Shown piece by piece: positions 8,203-17,034 of a stretch of 64,000 nt of DNA. Where the stretch lies: NCBI GenBank assembly GCA_902761755.1, contig CACWLP010000020.1:21660-85659 (forward strand), read 5' to 3'. Every line of letters begins with the position of its first letter. The first letter of the stretch is position 1. The DNA is from an uncultured Eubacteriales bacterium (GTDB taxonomy: Bacteria > Bacillota > Clostridia > Christensenellales > Aristaeellaceae). Position numbers and translations under genes: made by a program. The notes beneath the pieces were generated by a model, which was not told where the DNA came from, searched no databases, and saw only the letters and a program-made list of their open reading frames with translations.

Positions 8203-9756
8203 GTGCCGCGCATGCCCCAATGGCTTGAAACCGCCGTGTTTTACGAGATCTATCCCCAATCCTTCCAGGATACGGACGGGGACGGCGTCGGGGATCTGCA
8301 GGGGATCATCCGCCGCCTGGACTACGTCAAGGACCTGGGCTGCACCGCCCTGTGGCTGAATCCCTGCTTTGCTTCCCCCTTCCTGGACGCGGGCTACGAC
8401 GTATCGGATTATCTGCAGATCGCCCCGCGCTACGGCACCAACGGGGACGCGAAAAGGCTGTTTGAGGAGGCGCACCGCCGGGGGCTGCGGGTTCTGTTGG
8501 ATCTGGTGCCCGGCCACACCTCCTGGGAGCATCCCTGGTTCAAGGCCTCCATGCAGGCGGAGAAGAACGAATACACCGACCGCTATATCTGGACCGACTG
8601 CATCTGGGAGGAGCCCGCGGGCTGCGCTTCCCTGCGGGGCATCAGCCCCCGGGACGGCAGCTGCGCGGTGAATTTCTTCACCCATCAGCCCGCCCTGAAT
8701 TACGGCTTCCTGCACCCGGAAAAGCCCTGGCAGCAGCCCATGGATGGCCCGGGGCCTCTGGCGACCCGGGAAGCCATGCGGGACGTGATGCGCTTCTGGC
8801 TGGATCTGGGCTGCGACGGCTTCCGGGTGGATATGGCGGGCTCCCTGGTGAAGGGCGACCCGGAGGGCAAGGGCACCGTCGCCCTGTGGCGGGATTTCCG
8901 GGCGTTCCTGGACCGGGAATACCCCGACGCCGCCCTGGTATCCGAATGGGGCGAGCCGGACAAGAGCCTGCAGGGCGGCTTCCACATGGATTTCCTTCTG
9001 CCCTGGGGCCCCACCCATTACAACGATCTGTTCCGGTGCGCCTCCCCCTTCTTTGCCGGCAAAGGCGACGCGTCGGTATTCGTGGAGAAGTACTGGGCCA
9101 GCTATGAAAAAACGGAAAAGAAGGGCCTGATCTGCATCCCCTCCGGCAATCACGATATGGACCGGCTGGCCCGCTTCATCCAGGGGGACAGCCTGAAAAT
9201 CGCCTTCGCTTTCCTGCTCAGCATGCCCGGCGCGCCCTTCATTTACTATGGGGACGAGATCGGCATGCGGTACGTGGAAGGCCTGGTTTCCGTGGAAGGC
9301 GGCTACGGCCGCACGGGCAGCCGTTCCCCCATGCAGTGGGACGAAAGCGAAAACGCCGGCTTTTCCTCCGCGCCGAAGGAAAAGCTGTATATCCCCCAGG
9401 ACCCGTCCCCGGACCGGCCTACCGCCGCCGCCCAGTGCGGCGATCCCGCCTCCCTCCGCAGCGAGATCCGGCGGCAGATCGCGGTGCGCAAAACCCATCC
9501 CGCGCTGCAGAGCCGGGGGGAGATCCGCTTTGTTTCGGACGGCGCGCCGGGCACGCCCCTTTCCTATGAACGAACTGCGGAGGGCGAGCGCGTGCTCGTA
9601 GCCCTGAACCCCGCCGATGAAGCGCGCTTCTGCCCCCTGACGGGGAATGTGCGCAAAACGCTGTATCAGCTGGGCGAAGCGCCCGCCGCGGAAGGAGGCC
9701 GGCTGCGCCTGGCGCCCCGGTCCGCGGCCTGGCTGCTGCTGGGAGAAAGCCAATGA
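8203..9756 (+). CDS. GH13 alpha-glucosidase/amylase-family enzyme
   Basis: 517 residues from a GTG start 8 bp after AAAGGAGG. It opens with the GH13 hallmark AVFYEIYPQSFQDTDGDGVG. Catalytic residues are visible: nucleophile Asp in GFRVDMAG (about 210), acid/base Glu in VSEWGE (about 248) and transition-state Asp in GNHDMDR (about 318). A short C-terminal beta domain follows. No signal peptide is visible, so it probably acts on imported alpha-glucosides in the cytoplasm. Exact specificity (oligo-1,6-glucosidase, maltase or transferase) cannot be read by eye. Its last four bases overlap the start of the CARF nuclease gene. Confidence 0.93.
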   Translation: MPRMPQWLETAVFYEIYPQSFQDTDGDGVGDLQGIIRRLDYVKDLGCTALWLNPCFASPFLDAGYDVSDYLQIAPRYGTNGDAKRLFEEAHRRGLRVLLDLVPGHTSWEHPWFKASMQAEKNEYTDRYIWTDCIWEEPAGCASLRGISPRDGSCAVNFFTHQPALNYGFLHPEKPWQQPMDGPGPLATREAMRDVMRFWLDLGCDGFRVDMAGSLVKGDPEGKGTVALWRDFRAFLDREYPDAALVSEWGEPDKSLQGGFHMDFLLPWGPTHYNDLFRCASPFFAGKGDASVFVEKYWASYEKTEKKGLICIPSGNHDMDRLARFIQGDSLKIAFAFLLSMPGAPFIYYGDEIGMRYVEGLVSVEGGYGRTGSRSPMQWDESENAGFSSAPKEKLYIPQDPSPDRPTAAAQCGDPASLRSEIRRQIAVRKTHPALQSRGEIRFVSDGAPGTPLSYERTAEGERVLVALNPADEARFCPLTGNVRKTLYQLGEAPAAEGGRLRLAPRSAAWLLLGESQ

Positions 9757-10910
9757 AAACCCTGATTGAGCTCTATGACGAGCGGCCCATCGAAAACGTG
9801 CTGGCCACGGAAATGTTCCGTCCGGAGGAAACGGTGCTGGTGTGCCCGCCGGAGATCGCCGGGAACCACGCCTTCCGCCGGGCGCTGGAAACGTACTTCG
9901 CCCGCCGGGGCTGCCAGGTCCGCCTGTCCTTCGTTTCCGCAAGCCTGCTGGACGCGGTGAAGGTGGAAAAAACGCTGCGCCGCGTGCTGGACAGCCGGGA
10001 GGACTGCGCCATCGACATTTCCGGCGGCGGCGATGCGGCGCTGTTCGCCGCGGGGGCCATTTCGGGCGAAACCCCGGTGTTCACCTACAGCCGGCGGAAG
10101 AACGCCTTCTTTGAAATCAAAAACGCCCCCTTCGCCCGGAACCTGCCCTGCACCGTGCGGCTGGACGCGGAAAGCTGCTTCCTGATGGCGGGTGGCACGC
10201 TGCTGCCGGGCCGGGAGGACAATCAGGAACTGCCCCGCCGCCTGGCGGAGATCGGCACCCTGTTCCGGATCTACGCCGCCCACCGCCGGGTCTGGAACCG
10301 CCAGATCGGCTACATCCAGCGCCTATCCGCCGCCGACAGCCTGGCCGCCCGGGGCAAGCGCACGGGCCGGGGGGAAAACGGCGTCGTTACGGCGGACGAA
10401 TCCCTGCTGCGGGATTTTGCGGACGCCGGGCTGATCCTGGATCTTTCCCTGGACGGGGAGGAGGTTTCCTTCCGCTTTCCGGACGCCATGACCCGCTTCT
10501 GGCTGCGGGACATGGGCTCGGTGCTGGAATTGCAGGTATACCGGGCGTGCCTGGCGGCGGGCTGCTTTGACGACGTGATCCTCAGCGCGGTGGTGCAGTG
10601 GAACGCCGACGCGAAAAAGCGCAACGCCGTCACCAATGAAATCGACGTGATGGCCGTCCGGGGCGTGCAGCCGGTGTTCATCAGCTGCAAGACCGCCGAA
10701 ATCAAAACCGAAGCCCTCAACGAGCTGGCGATCCTGCGGGACCGGTTCGGGGGCAAGGGCTCCCGGGCGGTGATCGTCACCTCCGCCCCGGAAGCAAAGG
10801 GCCGGCCCCAGATGCGCCGCCGGGCGGCGGAACTGGACATCGAAGTGATCGACTGGAACGACCTGAAGCTGAACCGCCTGATCCCCCGGCTGAGAAAAGG
10901 GCCGGCGTAG
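9753..10910 (+). CDS. Card1/Can2-type CARF nuclease (DUF1887 family)
   Basis: 385 residues. The N-terminal part (about 1-145) has a CARF-like Rossmann pattern (GNHAFRRALETYFARRGC, AIDISGGGDAALFAAGA). The C-terminal part (about 255-385) is a PD-(D/E)xK nuclease: ELQVYRACLAAG, NEIDVMAVRG (Asp at about 297), PVFISCKT (Lys at about 313), then ELAILRDRFGGKGSRAVIVT. Known Card1 and Can2 proteins bind cyclic oligoadenylate made by type III CRISPR complexes and then cut DNA and RNA. The size matches Card1. The usual Glu two before the lysine is Ser here. The start overlaps the GH13 stop (ATGA), so it is cotranscribed with metabolic genes; no cas10 or array is present. Confidence 0.88.
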   Translation: MKTLIELYDERPIENVLATEMFRPEETVLVCPPEIAGNHAFRRALETYFARRGCQVRLSFVSASLLDAVKVEKTLRRVLDSREDCAIDISGGGDAALFAAGAISGETPVFTYSRRKNAFFEIKNAPFARNLPCTVRLDAESCFLMAGGTLLPGREDNQELPRRLAEIGTLFRIYAAHRRVWNRQIGYIQRLSAADSLAARGKRTGRGENGVVTADESLLRDFADAGLILDLSLDGEEVSFRFPDAMTRFWLRDMGSVLELQVYRACLAAGCFDDVILSAVVQWNADAKKRNAVTNEIDVMAVRGVQPVFISCKTAEIKTEALNELAILRDRFGGKGSRAVIVTSAPEAKGRPQMRRRAAELDIEVIDWNDLKLNRLIPRLRKGPA

Positions 10911-10920
10911 AGGAAGTATA

Positions 10921-10988
10921 AAGCAAAAAACCGAAGGACAAAGCGGAAATGAGCCTGCTCTTTTTCTCACTTGTCCTTCGGCTTTTTT
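10921..10988. terminator. Bidirectional intrinsic terminator
   Basis: An 11-bp stem (CCGAAGGACAA at 10931-10941 with TTGTCCTTCGG at 10971-10981) is flanked by an A-run on the left and a T-run at 10983-10988. It can stop both the pepC-card1 operon and the minus-strand pot operon. Confidence 0.8.
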
Positions 10989-11041
10989 ATGCTTCGGGAT
11001 CCTGCCCGGTCAGCCGGATCCGCCAAATTTTCGGGAAAGCC

Positions 11042-12283
11042 CTATTTCGCCGGCTCCGGCACCTGCTCGGATACGCCGAAGCCCGTCATGCTGCCCACCA
11101 CGCGGGTGGAGAAGTTGCCCCGGCGGTTGACCCTTTCGCCCATGAACACCAGGATGGCCGTGCCGCCGCCGTCCAGGTTCAGCGCTTCCTGCACGCCCCT
11201 TTCCAGCATGCGCTCCGCCAGCCACCGGATCTCCGCGCCCTTGGACCGCTCCTGCCGCCCTTCCACACAGAGCACGAAATAATGATACGGCTCGATCATG
11301 CCCAGGGCGATCCGCGGCTCATGGTAATGGTTTTTGTCCTTCAATACCGCTTCCGACAGCGCCCCGTCCTGCACCAGGATGGGGCCGAAGGAATAGGTGG
11401 AAACAACGCCCATATCCAGGTATTCCTGGGCGGTGTGGGATTTTCGGGAAAAGGTCTTCATGCTGCCGTCGCCGAACACCGCCAGCACGTCCAGGCTGCA
11501 CACGCTGAAGGGCGTTTTATCGTCCGTGGCGATCACCTGGCCCTCCCGGATGATGATGCCGGCGGAGCCGTCCACCTTCTCGTTGATCCGGTGGCCGTAA
11601 TGATCGTCGGACAGGGCCAGCACGATCCTGTTCTGCCGGGCGAAAAGCAGCGGGTCGATCAGCTTGGTGCCGGCCGGCCGTTTGCCGTTGGGCTGGGTAT
11701 AGGAAACCAGCGGCGATTCCGGGCTGCAATGAATGTCCGCCTCGTACCACACCAGGGGCGTCCATTGATCCGTATACCGGGTGATTTCGATATACAGGGA
11801 GGCGGAGGCGTAGACCCATTTTCCCGCCTCGGCATCCGCGAAAATGAATTCCTCGCCCTCCGCCGCGTCCGCCAGAAAGCCCTCCTCCGTCTGGGGGGGC
11901 ATGGGGATGGGCGTGGGCGCGGGGGTGGGCACGGGAGTGGGCGGCGGCACCGGGGAGGGCGTGGGGCCCATGGTGCCGGGCACGCATTTCCCCGAATACA
12001 CCAGCGCCTGCAATTCCGCGTCGGCCTCGCCGGTTTCTTCCAGGCCGTTGTTCTTCTGCAGCAGCTTCACCCGTTCCGCCGTCAGGGAATTGTACTGGTC
12101 GGACACGTTCTTGTCCTTGAAGTACCCCAGCCAGTACATGGCGGTCTTGAACTGCTTCACGTCCTGGCCCTCTGTGCCCACCTTCAGGGTGCGGTATTCC
12201 TCCGCGCAGGCAGACGCGCAGAGGCTGATGAGCAGCATGCACATCAGCCCCGCGCAGAGGATCAGCCATTTCTTACTTCGCAT
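11042..12283 (-). CDS. Secreted phosphodiester glycosidase (NAGPA domain) with peptidoglycan-binding-like domain
   Basis: 413 residues. Signal peptide (1-27), a peptidoglycan-binding-like module (about 30-97: LKVGTEGQDVKQFKTAMYWLGYF, LLQKNNGLEETG), a proline-rich linker (about 107-135), then a NAGPA/DUF2233 phosphodiester-glycosidase domain ending in NLDGGGTAILVFMG and GSMTGFGV. Family members remove GlcNAc-phosphodiester caps or act on similar sugar phosphodiesters, here probably in the cell wall. It overlaps the end of potD by 11 bp and is the last gene of the pot operon, although it has no obvious polyamine role. Confidence 0.9.
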   Translation of the reverse strand: MRSKKWLILCAGLMCMLLISLCASACAEEYRTLKVGTEGQDVKQFKTAMYWLGYFKDKNVSDQYNSLTAERVKLLQKNNGLEETGEADAELQALVYSGKCVPGTMGPTPSPVPPPTPVPTPAPTPIPMPPQTEEGFLADAAEGEEFIFADAEAGKWVYASASLYIEITRYTDQWTPLVWYEADIHCSPESPLVSYTQPNGKRPAGTKLIDPLLFARQNRIVLALSDDHYGHRINEKVDGSAGIIIREGQVIATDDKTPFSVCSLDVLAVFGDGSMKTFSRKSHTAQEYLDMGVVSTYSFGPILVQDGALSEAVLKDKNHYHEPRIALGMIEPYHYFVLCVEGRQERSKGAEIRWLAERMLERGVQEALNLDGGGTAILVFMGERVNRRGNFSTRVVGSMTGFGVSEQVPEPAK

Positions 12284-13367
12284 TTTTTACCTGGCCCCAG
12301 AACGAATTGTAGATCGTCAGCTTATCGTCGGGGATATCGTGGAAGAATTCGCAGCGCTGGATCACGTCCGGCGAGGGATTGATGGTGGTGTTCTCGGTAT
12401 AGTCCTCGCCCATCAGCTCGATGGCCGCGGCGTTGGGGGAGGAATACCAGATGTATTCGCAGTTCTTCTTGGCGATGTCCGGGCGGCACAGGAAGTTGAT
12501 CAGCTTTTCGGCGTTTTCCTTGTTCTTCGCCGTGGCGGGGATCACCATGGGATCGATCCACACGTTGCTGCCTTCCTTGGGCACCGCGTAGGCCAGATCC
12601 TCGTTCTTTTCCATGGCGTAAAGGGCGTCGCCGGAGTACACCACGGCCAGGGCCGCTTCGCCCGCCACCATCTTGTCCTTGGTTTCATCCACGTAATAGG
12701 CCTTTACCATGGGCTTCTGCTCGATCAGCTTATCCGTGGCGGCCTTCAGTTCGGGCACTTCCCGGGTGTTCATGGAATAGCCCAGGTATTTGAGGGTCAC
12801 GCCCATGGTGTCGCGGATGGAATCCAGCATGAAAATATTGTCGGCATACTTTTCATTCCACAGGATGCCCCAGGAATCCACCGGATCGCTCACCAGCTTG
12901 GTATTGTACAGGATGCCCACGGTGCCCCACATGAAGGGCACGCTGTATTTGTTCTCGGGGTCGTAATCCGGGTTCACCAGGTCCTTGCTGATGTTGGAGA
13001 AATTGGGCACGTTATCGAAATTGATCTCCGCCAGCATGTTTTCCCTGATCATGCGTTCCACGCAGTAATCGGAGGGGAACACCAGGTCATAGGCGCCGGG
13101 GCTGACCCGCACCTGCACCATCATGTCCTCGTTGGTGGTGAAGTACATCCTGTTCACGTGGATGCCGGTTTCCTGCTCGAAAAGATCGAACACCTCTTCG
13201 TCCATGTAGTCGTACCAGTTGTACACGTTCACCACCTTGCCGGTGGCCGGGACCTGCTCCGTGCTGGTCGCAGGCGTTTCGGCGCCCTTCTTGGGCAGCA
13301 CAAAAATCAGGATGGCGGCAACGGCAATCAGGGCAACCAGAGCGATGATCAGGCCTTTCTTTTTCAT
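12273..13367 (-). CDS. potD: Spermidine/putrescine ABC transporter substrate-binding protein
   Basis: 364 residues. The PotD core starts VVNVYNWYDYMDEEVFDLFEQETGIHV and contains YDLVFPSDYCVERM, VPFMWGTVGILYN and a C-terminal PATAKNKENAEKLINFLCRP. It captures polyamines outside the membrane and delivers them to PotBC. The N-terminal hydrophobic stretch (about 6-24) is not followed by a lipobox cysteine, so the protein is probably tethered by an uncleaved helix rather than a lipid. It lies 27 bp after potC. Confidence 0.95.
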   Translation of the reverse strand: MKKKGLIIALVALIAVAAILIFVLPKKGAETPATSTEQVPATGKVVNVYNWYDYMDEEVFDLFEQETGIHVNRMYFTTNEDMMVQVRVSPGAYDLVFPSDYCVERMIRENMLAEINFDNVPNFSNISKDLVNPDYDPENKYSVPFMWGTVGILYNTKLVSDPVDSWGILWNEKYADNIFMLDSIRDTMGVTLKYLGYSMNTREVPELKAATDKLIEQKPMVKAYYVDETKDKMVAGEAALAVVYSGDALYAMEKNEDLAYAVPKEGSNVWIDPMVIPATAKNKENAEKLINFLCRPDIAKKNCEYIWYSSPNAAAIELMGEDYTENTTINPSPDVIQRCEFFHDIPDDKLTIYNSFWGQVKNAK

Positions 13368-13394
13368 GGGTCGCGTCCTCCATTCAAAAAATGA

Positions 13395-14162
13395 TTATTT
13401 TTCCTGGCTGTCGGTCCGCTTGTTGACCAGCAGCAGCAATACCAGCAGAACCACGAACATGAGCGCCGACAGGGCGTTCATGGTGGGCTTGATGCCCTTG
13501 CGGGCCTGCGAGTAAATGAGGGTGGACAGGTTCTGCACCAGGGGCGAAGTGGTGAAATAGCTGATGGTGAAATCGTCCAGGGAGAGGGTGAAGGCCAGCA
13601 TGGCGCCGGTGATCACCCCCGGCATCACCTCGGGCAGGATCACGTGGAACAGGGCGTACATGGGCGTCGCCCCCAAGTCCAGCGCCGCTTCGTAGCTGTT
13701 CTTGTTCATCTGCTGCAGTTTGGGCATCACCGACAGGATCACGTAGGGCACGTCGAAGGTGATGTGGGCCAGCAGCATGGTCACGTATCCGCGCTCCACC
13801 TGGGTGAAGATGAACAGGAGCATCAGGCTGATGCCGGTGACGATATCCGGCATGGTCATGGGGATGTTGTTCAGCGTCAGCATCAGGGCCTGGGGCCGCT
13901 TGCGCATGGCGTGGATGCCGATGGCCGCCAATGTGCCCAGCACGGTGGAGAACAGGGCCGCCAGCACGGCGATGCTCACTGTGATCCACAGGGCGTTCAT
14001 GATGTTGGGATCGTCAAAGAGCTTGCCGTACCAGATGAGGGAAAAGCCTTCCCATTTGGCGCGGCTCTCCCCCGCGTTGAAGGACTGGATGATCAGCACC
14101 ACGATGGGGATGTAGAGGAACAGAAGGATCAGGCCCAGATAAATGCGCTTGAGCGTTTTCAT
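13395..14162 (-). CDS. potC: Spermidine/putrescine ABC transporter permease
   Basis: 255 residues with six predicted membrane helices. It starts [20 protein letters not shown], a typical PotC N-terminus. The EAA loop is visible as YEAALDLGATPMYALFHVILPEVMPG. The ATG overlaps the potB stop (ATGA, 14159-14162), which fixes the start and rejects a longer upstream frame. It forms the inner-membrane channel with PotB. Confidence 0.95.
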   Translation of the reverse strand: MKTLKRIYLGLILLFLYIPIVVLIIQSFNAGESRAKWEGFSLIWYGKLFDDPNIMNALWITVSIAVLAALFSTVLGTLAAIGIHAMRKRPQALMLTLNNIPMTMPDIVTGISLMLLFIFTQVERGYVTMLLAHITFDVPYVILSVMPKLQQMNKNSYEAALDLGATPMYALFHVILPEVMPGVITGAMLAFTLSLDDFTISYFTTSPLVQNLSTLIYSQARKGIKPTMNALSALMFVVLLVLLLLVNKRTDSQEK

Positions 14163-15178
14163 ACGATGCCGCCCCCTTCCCCTTCGGGATCCGCCTTGCG
14201 CAGAAGCCCCAGGGACGCCAGGATCAGGATCATCATGATCAGGCTCAGGGCGCTGCCCACATTCCATTCGTTCAGGCTGGTGGAAAGGAATTTCGCTTCG
14301 ATCAGATCGCCGAACAGCTGCACCTTGCCGCCGCCCAGCAGCCGGGAGATATAGAAGGTGGTGACGGCGGGCATGAACACCATCGTGATGCCGCTGACCA
14401 CCCCGGGCACCGACAGGGGCAGCGTGACCTTATAGAAGGTGTGCCATTTGTCGCACCCCAGGTCCATGGCGGCTTCGGACAGCTTGTAATCCATTTTGTT
14501 GAGCACGTTGTAAATGGGGAACACCATGAAGGGCAGGAAATTGTACACCATGCCCAGCTGCACCGCCGCCAGGTTGTTCAGCAGCTTCTGCCTGCCCACG
14601 CCCATCATTTCCAGCACGTTATTGATCAGGCCGTTGTCCTCCAGCAGGCTCATCATGGCGATGGTGCGCAGCAGGAAATTCATCCACATGGGCACGATGA
14701 AAAGGATCACCAGGGTGGGCCCCAGCTTGAATTCCCGGTCGGCCATGATATGCGCCGCGGGATAGCCCAGCAGCAGGCAGATGGCGGTGCACAGGAAGGC
14801 CATCCACAGGGAGAACACCAGGGTGTCGATGTTGATGGCGTTCCGGGCCAGGCCCAGGTCCTCCAGCGAAAGCCCCATGGCCAGGTAGCTTTCCAGCTCC
14901 TTCGGGTCTATGGCCTTGCGGGCGTTGTAATTGCTGTCCCAGAAATTCTTGAAATTATCCAGGGTGAAATTCCCCGCCGGATCGGTGAAGGAGAAATACG
15001 CCACCAGCAGGCAGGGGATCACCGTGAAAAGCGCCAGCCACAGCACGTAGGGCGATGCGAACAGCGGGCGCTTGAACCCGCGGTTCTTCTTCACGTACAT
15101 GCCCACCAGCGTCAGGAACGCCGCCAGGCCCGCGCCCATCACCCAGTAGCCCCAAACGGGCACCTGAAAATCGGTCAT
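14159..15178 (-). CDS. potB: Spermidine/putrescine ABC transporter permease
   Basis: 339 residues. A single N-terminal helix ([21 protein letters not shown]) precedes the usual PotB core, making it longer than a minimal PotB. The EAA loop reads [26 protein letters not shown], the contact site for PotA. The C-terminus ends [17 protein letters not shown]. Its start overlaps the potA stop by 4 bp and its end overlaps potC by 4 bp, so the permease genes are translationally coupled. Confidence 0.95.
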   Translation of the reverse strand: MTDFQVPVWGYWVMGAGLAAFLTLVGMYVKKNRGFKRPLFASPYVLWLALFTVIPCLLVAYFSFTDPAGNFTLDNFKNFWDSNYNARKAIDPKELESYLAMGLSLEDLGLARNAINIDTLVFSLWMAFLCTAICLLLGYPAAHIMADREFKLGPTLVILFIVPMWMNFLLRTIAMMSLLEDNGLINNVLEMMGVGRQKLLNNLAAVQLGMVYNFLPFMVFPIYNVLNKMDYKLSEAAMDLGCDKWHTFYKVTLPLSVPGVVSGITMVFMPAVTTFYISRLLGGGKVQLFGDLIEAKFLSTSLNEWNVGSALSLIMMILILASLGLLRKADPEGEGGGIV

Positions 15179-16254
15179 TGCGCGTCTTCCTCCTGCGGCT
15201 GCTTGTTCTCTTCCTGCATGGGGTGCATGATGTGGATGTTGAAGGGCACCACCGACAGGCCCACCCGGCTGCCTTCCGGCTGCATGGTGGTGGAATGGAC
15301 CTTCCAGATGGAGTGGCCCGCGTCGATCATCATTTCGTAATGCACGCCCTTGAAGAGCACGGACTTGATCACGCCCGTCACCTGGCCCACGTCCTCGCCC
15401 ACCAGCAGCACGTCCTCAGGCCGGATCACCACGTCCACAGGCTTGTCCTCCCCGAAGCCGGAGTCCACGCAGGGGAAGTCCGCGCCGCAGAAATGCACCA
15501 TTTCGTCCCGCACCATGGTGCCGGAAAAGATGTTGCTTTCCCCGATGAAGTTGGCCACGAAGGCGTTGCTGGGCTCGTCGTAAATGGATTTGGGCGTGCC
15601 GATCTGCAGGATGTTGCCCCCCTGCATCACCACGATGGTGTCGCTCATGGTGAGGGCTTCCTCCTGATCGTGGGTGACGTAGAGGAAGGTGATGCCCAGG
15701 CGCTGCTGCATGGATTTGAGCTCCAGCTGCATTTCCTTGCGCAGCTTCAGGTCCAGCGCGCCCAGGGGCTCGTCCAGCAGCAGCACCTCGGGCTCGTTCA
15801 CCAGGGCCCTGGCGATGGCGATGCGCTGCTGCTGCCCGCCGGAGAGGGATTCCACGCTGCGCTTGCCGAAGCCGGAGAGGTTCACCAGGTCCAGCATGTA
15901 ATCCACTTTTTTCTGGATCTCCGCCGCCGACATTTTTTTGATCTTGAGCCCGAAGGCGATGTTGTCCTTCACGTTCAGGTGGGGAAACAGGGCGTACTTC
16001 TGGAACACCGTGTTCACCCGGCGCCTGTAGGGCGGGATTTCGGAAATATCCTGGCCGTCGAAGATCACCCGGCCGCTGTCGGCCCTTTCAAAGCCGCCGA
16101 TGATGCGCAGCGTGGTGGTCTTCCCGCAGCCGGAGGGGCCCAGCAGGGTGACGAATTCCTTCTGGCGGATGTAGAGGTTGATATGGTTGAGCACCGTGAC
16201 GCCGTCGTAGGCTTTTGAAATATCCTCCAGGGTGATGAGGCGCTTATCTTCCAT
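15175..16254 (-). CDS. potA: Spermidine/putrescine ABC transporter ATPase
   Basis: 359 residues. Walker [11 protein letters not shown] (about 39-48), signature LSGGQQQR, Walker [14 protein letters not shown]-loop [12 protein letters not shown], then a C-terminal TOBE regulatory domain (about 280-345). It drives polyamine import with PotBCD. It begins 18 bp after the regulator gene and overlaps potB by 4 bp. Confidence 0.96.
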   Translation of the reverse strand: MEDKRLITLEDISKAYDGVTVLNHINLYIRQKEFVTLLGPSGCGKTTTLRIIGGFERADSGRVIFDGQDISEIPPYRRRVNTVFQKYALFPHLNVKDNIAFGLKIKKMSAAEIQKKVDYMLDLVNLSGFGKRSVESLSGGQQQRIAIARALVNEPEVLLLDEPLGALDLKLRKEMQLELKSMQQRLGITFLYVTHDQEEALTMSDTIVVMQGGNILQIGTPKSIYDEPSNAFVANFIGESNIFSGTMVRDEMVHFCGADFPCVDSGFGEDKPVDVVIRPEDVLLVGEDVGQVTGVIKSVLFKGVHYEMMIDAGHSIWKVHSTTMQPEGSRVGLSVVPFNIHIMHPMQEENKQPQEEDAQ

Positions 16255-16272
16255 CGTGCGGATCCCCCTTGA

Positions 16273-16815
16273 TCAGAATGTGGGCGGCGTGGACACCCAG
16301 AGCAGCTGGGCCTTGCGCTTCCCCGTGTTTTCCACCCAATGCACCGCGCCGGGATGCAGGGAAAAGCTCTCCCCCGCCCGGACCCGCAGCATCTTTCCGT
16401 CCACGTGCAGCGTCAGGGTACCCCCCAGCACGTAGCCGAATTCCTCGCCCTCGTGGGGCGGCAGCTCCTGGGTGCGGCCGCCTTCCCCCAGCTCCACCAG
16501 GATGGGCTCCATATCGTTCTTCTGGGCGCTGGGCACCAGCCAGGTGATGCTGCCCCGGAGGGTTTCCCCGTCTTCCTTGACGAACATATCGTTCCGGGAA
16601 AAGACGTATTTTTCGTCCCCCGTCTCGGAAAAGAATTCCTTGAGATTGCTGCCCAGGCATTCCAGCATGTCCGTCAGCGTGGCGATGGAGGGCGAGGCCA
16701 GGTCCCTTTCCACCTGGGAAATGAACCCCTTGCTCAGCTCGCACCGGTCCGCCACCTCTTCCTGGGTCAGCTGCCGCTGCAGCCGCAGCTGCTTGAGCTT
16801 TTCGCCGATTTTCAC
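16273..16815 (-). CDS. XRE-family regulator with cupin domain (PuuR-like)
   Basis: 180 residues from a GTG start behind AAAGGGGGGA. The N-terminal helix-turn-helix (about 1-60: QRQLTQEEVADRCELSKGFISQVERDLASPS) is followed by a cupin sensor (about 105-175: PHEGEEFGYVLGGTLTLHV, LHPGAVHWVENTG). Such regulators precede potABCD in many Firmicutes and are thought to sense polyamines. First gene of the six-gene operon. Two identical-type palindromes in its leader are the likely operators, implying self-control. A longer frame to 16860 is rejected since it has no ribosome-binding site and would translate an operator. Confidence 0.92.
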   Translation of the reverse strand: MKIGEKLKQLRLQRQLTQEEVADRCELSKGFISQVERDLASPSIATLTDMLECLGSNLKEFFSETGDEKYVFSRNDMFVKEDGETLRGSITWLVPSAQKNDMEPILVELGEGGRTQELPPHEGEEFGYVLGGTLTLHVDGKMLRVRAGESFSLHPGAVHWVENTGKRKAQLLWVSTPPTF

Positions 16816-16841
16816 CCGCGTCCCCCCTTTCCGCAAAAAAT

Positions 16842-16858
16842 GTTTAGATAAACTAAAC
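16842..16858. promoter_or_regulatory. Operator 1, GTTTAG-N5-CTAAAC
   Basis: A perfect 6-bp-arm palindrome with a 5-bp spacer in the leader of the regulator-pot operon. It matches the second site 34 bp away, centre to centre. Confidence 0.75.
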
Positions 16859-16875
16859 ATTTTCCTCAGCCGTCG

Positions 16876-16892
16876 GTTTAGAAAAACTAAAC
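16876..16892. promoter_or_regulatory. Operator 2, GTTTAG-N5-CTAAAC
   Basis: Second copy of the palindrome, just downstream of the expected transcription start. Arms are identical to operator 1; only the spacer differs (AAAAA versus ATAAA). Confidence 0.75.
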
Positions 16893-16907
16893 TTTTCAGC
16901 AGAAAAC

Positions 16908-16936
16908 ATTAAACCACAGATACGGCTCCGTGTCAA
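16908..16936 (-). promoter_or_regulatory. Promoter of the pot operon
   Basis: Minus-strand TTGACA (16931-16936), 17-bp spacer, TTTAAT (16908-16913). Transcription would begin near 16901, upstream of both operators, so repression would work by blocking initiation or elongation. Confidence 0.8.
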
Positions 16937-16969
16937 TATCCCTTTTTCGTTTTTTCCCCTTTTTCCGGC

Positions 16970-16997
16970 AAAAAACCCCGGGGCAAAAACCCCGGGG
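16970..16997 (-). terminator. Intrinsic terminator after the SH3b gene
   Basis: CCCCGGGG occurs twice around a short A-rich loop (16976-16997). Read on the minus strand it is followed by a T-run, ending the transcript of the gene that stops at 17035. Confidence 0.75.
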
Positions 16998-17034
16998 CCT
17001 GCAGCGTGCCGTTTCATCCGAAAAAGATTTGTTT

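Noticed and set aside
6193-9942. A 1249-codon minus-strand frame across the pepC-card1 operon
   Set aside because: It overlaps five convincing genes, has low-complexity Gly/Arg/His/Gln content, and no ribosome-binding site or known domain.
11900-11960. GC-rich tandem repeat
   Set aside because: It encodes the Pro-Thr linker of the glycosidase protein.
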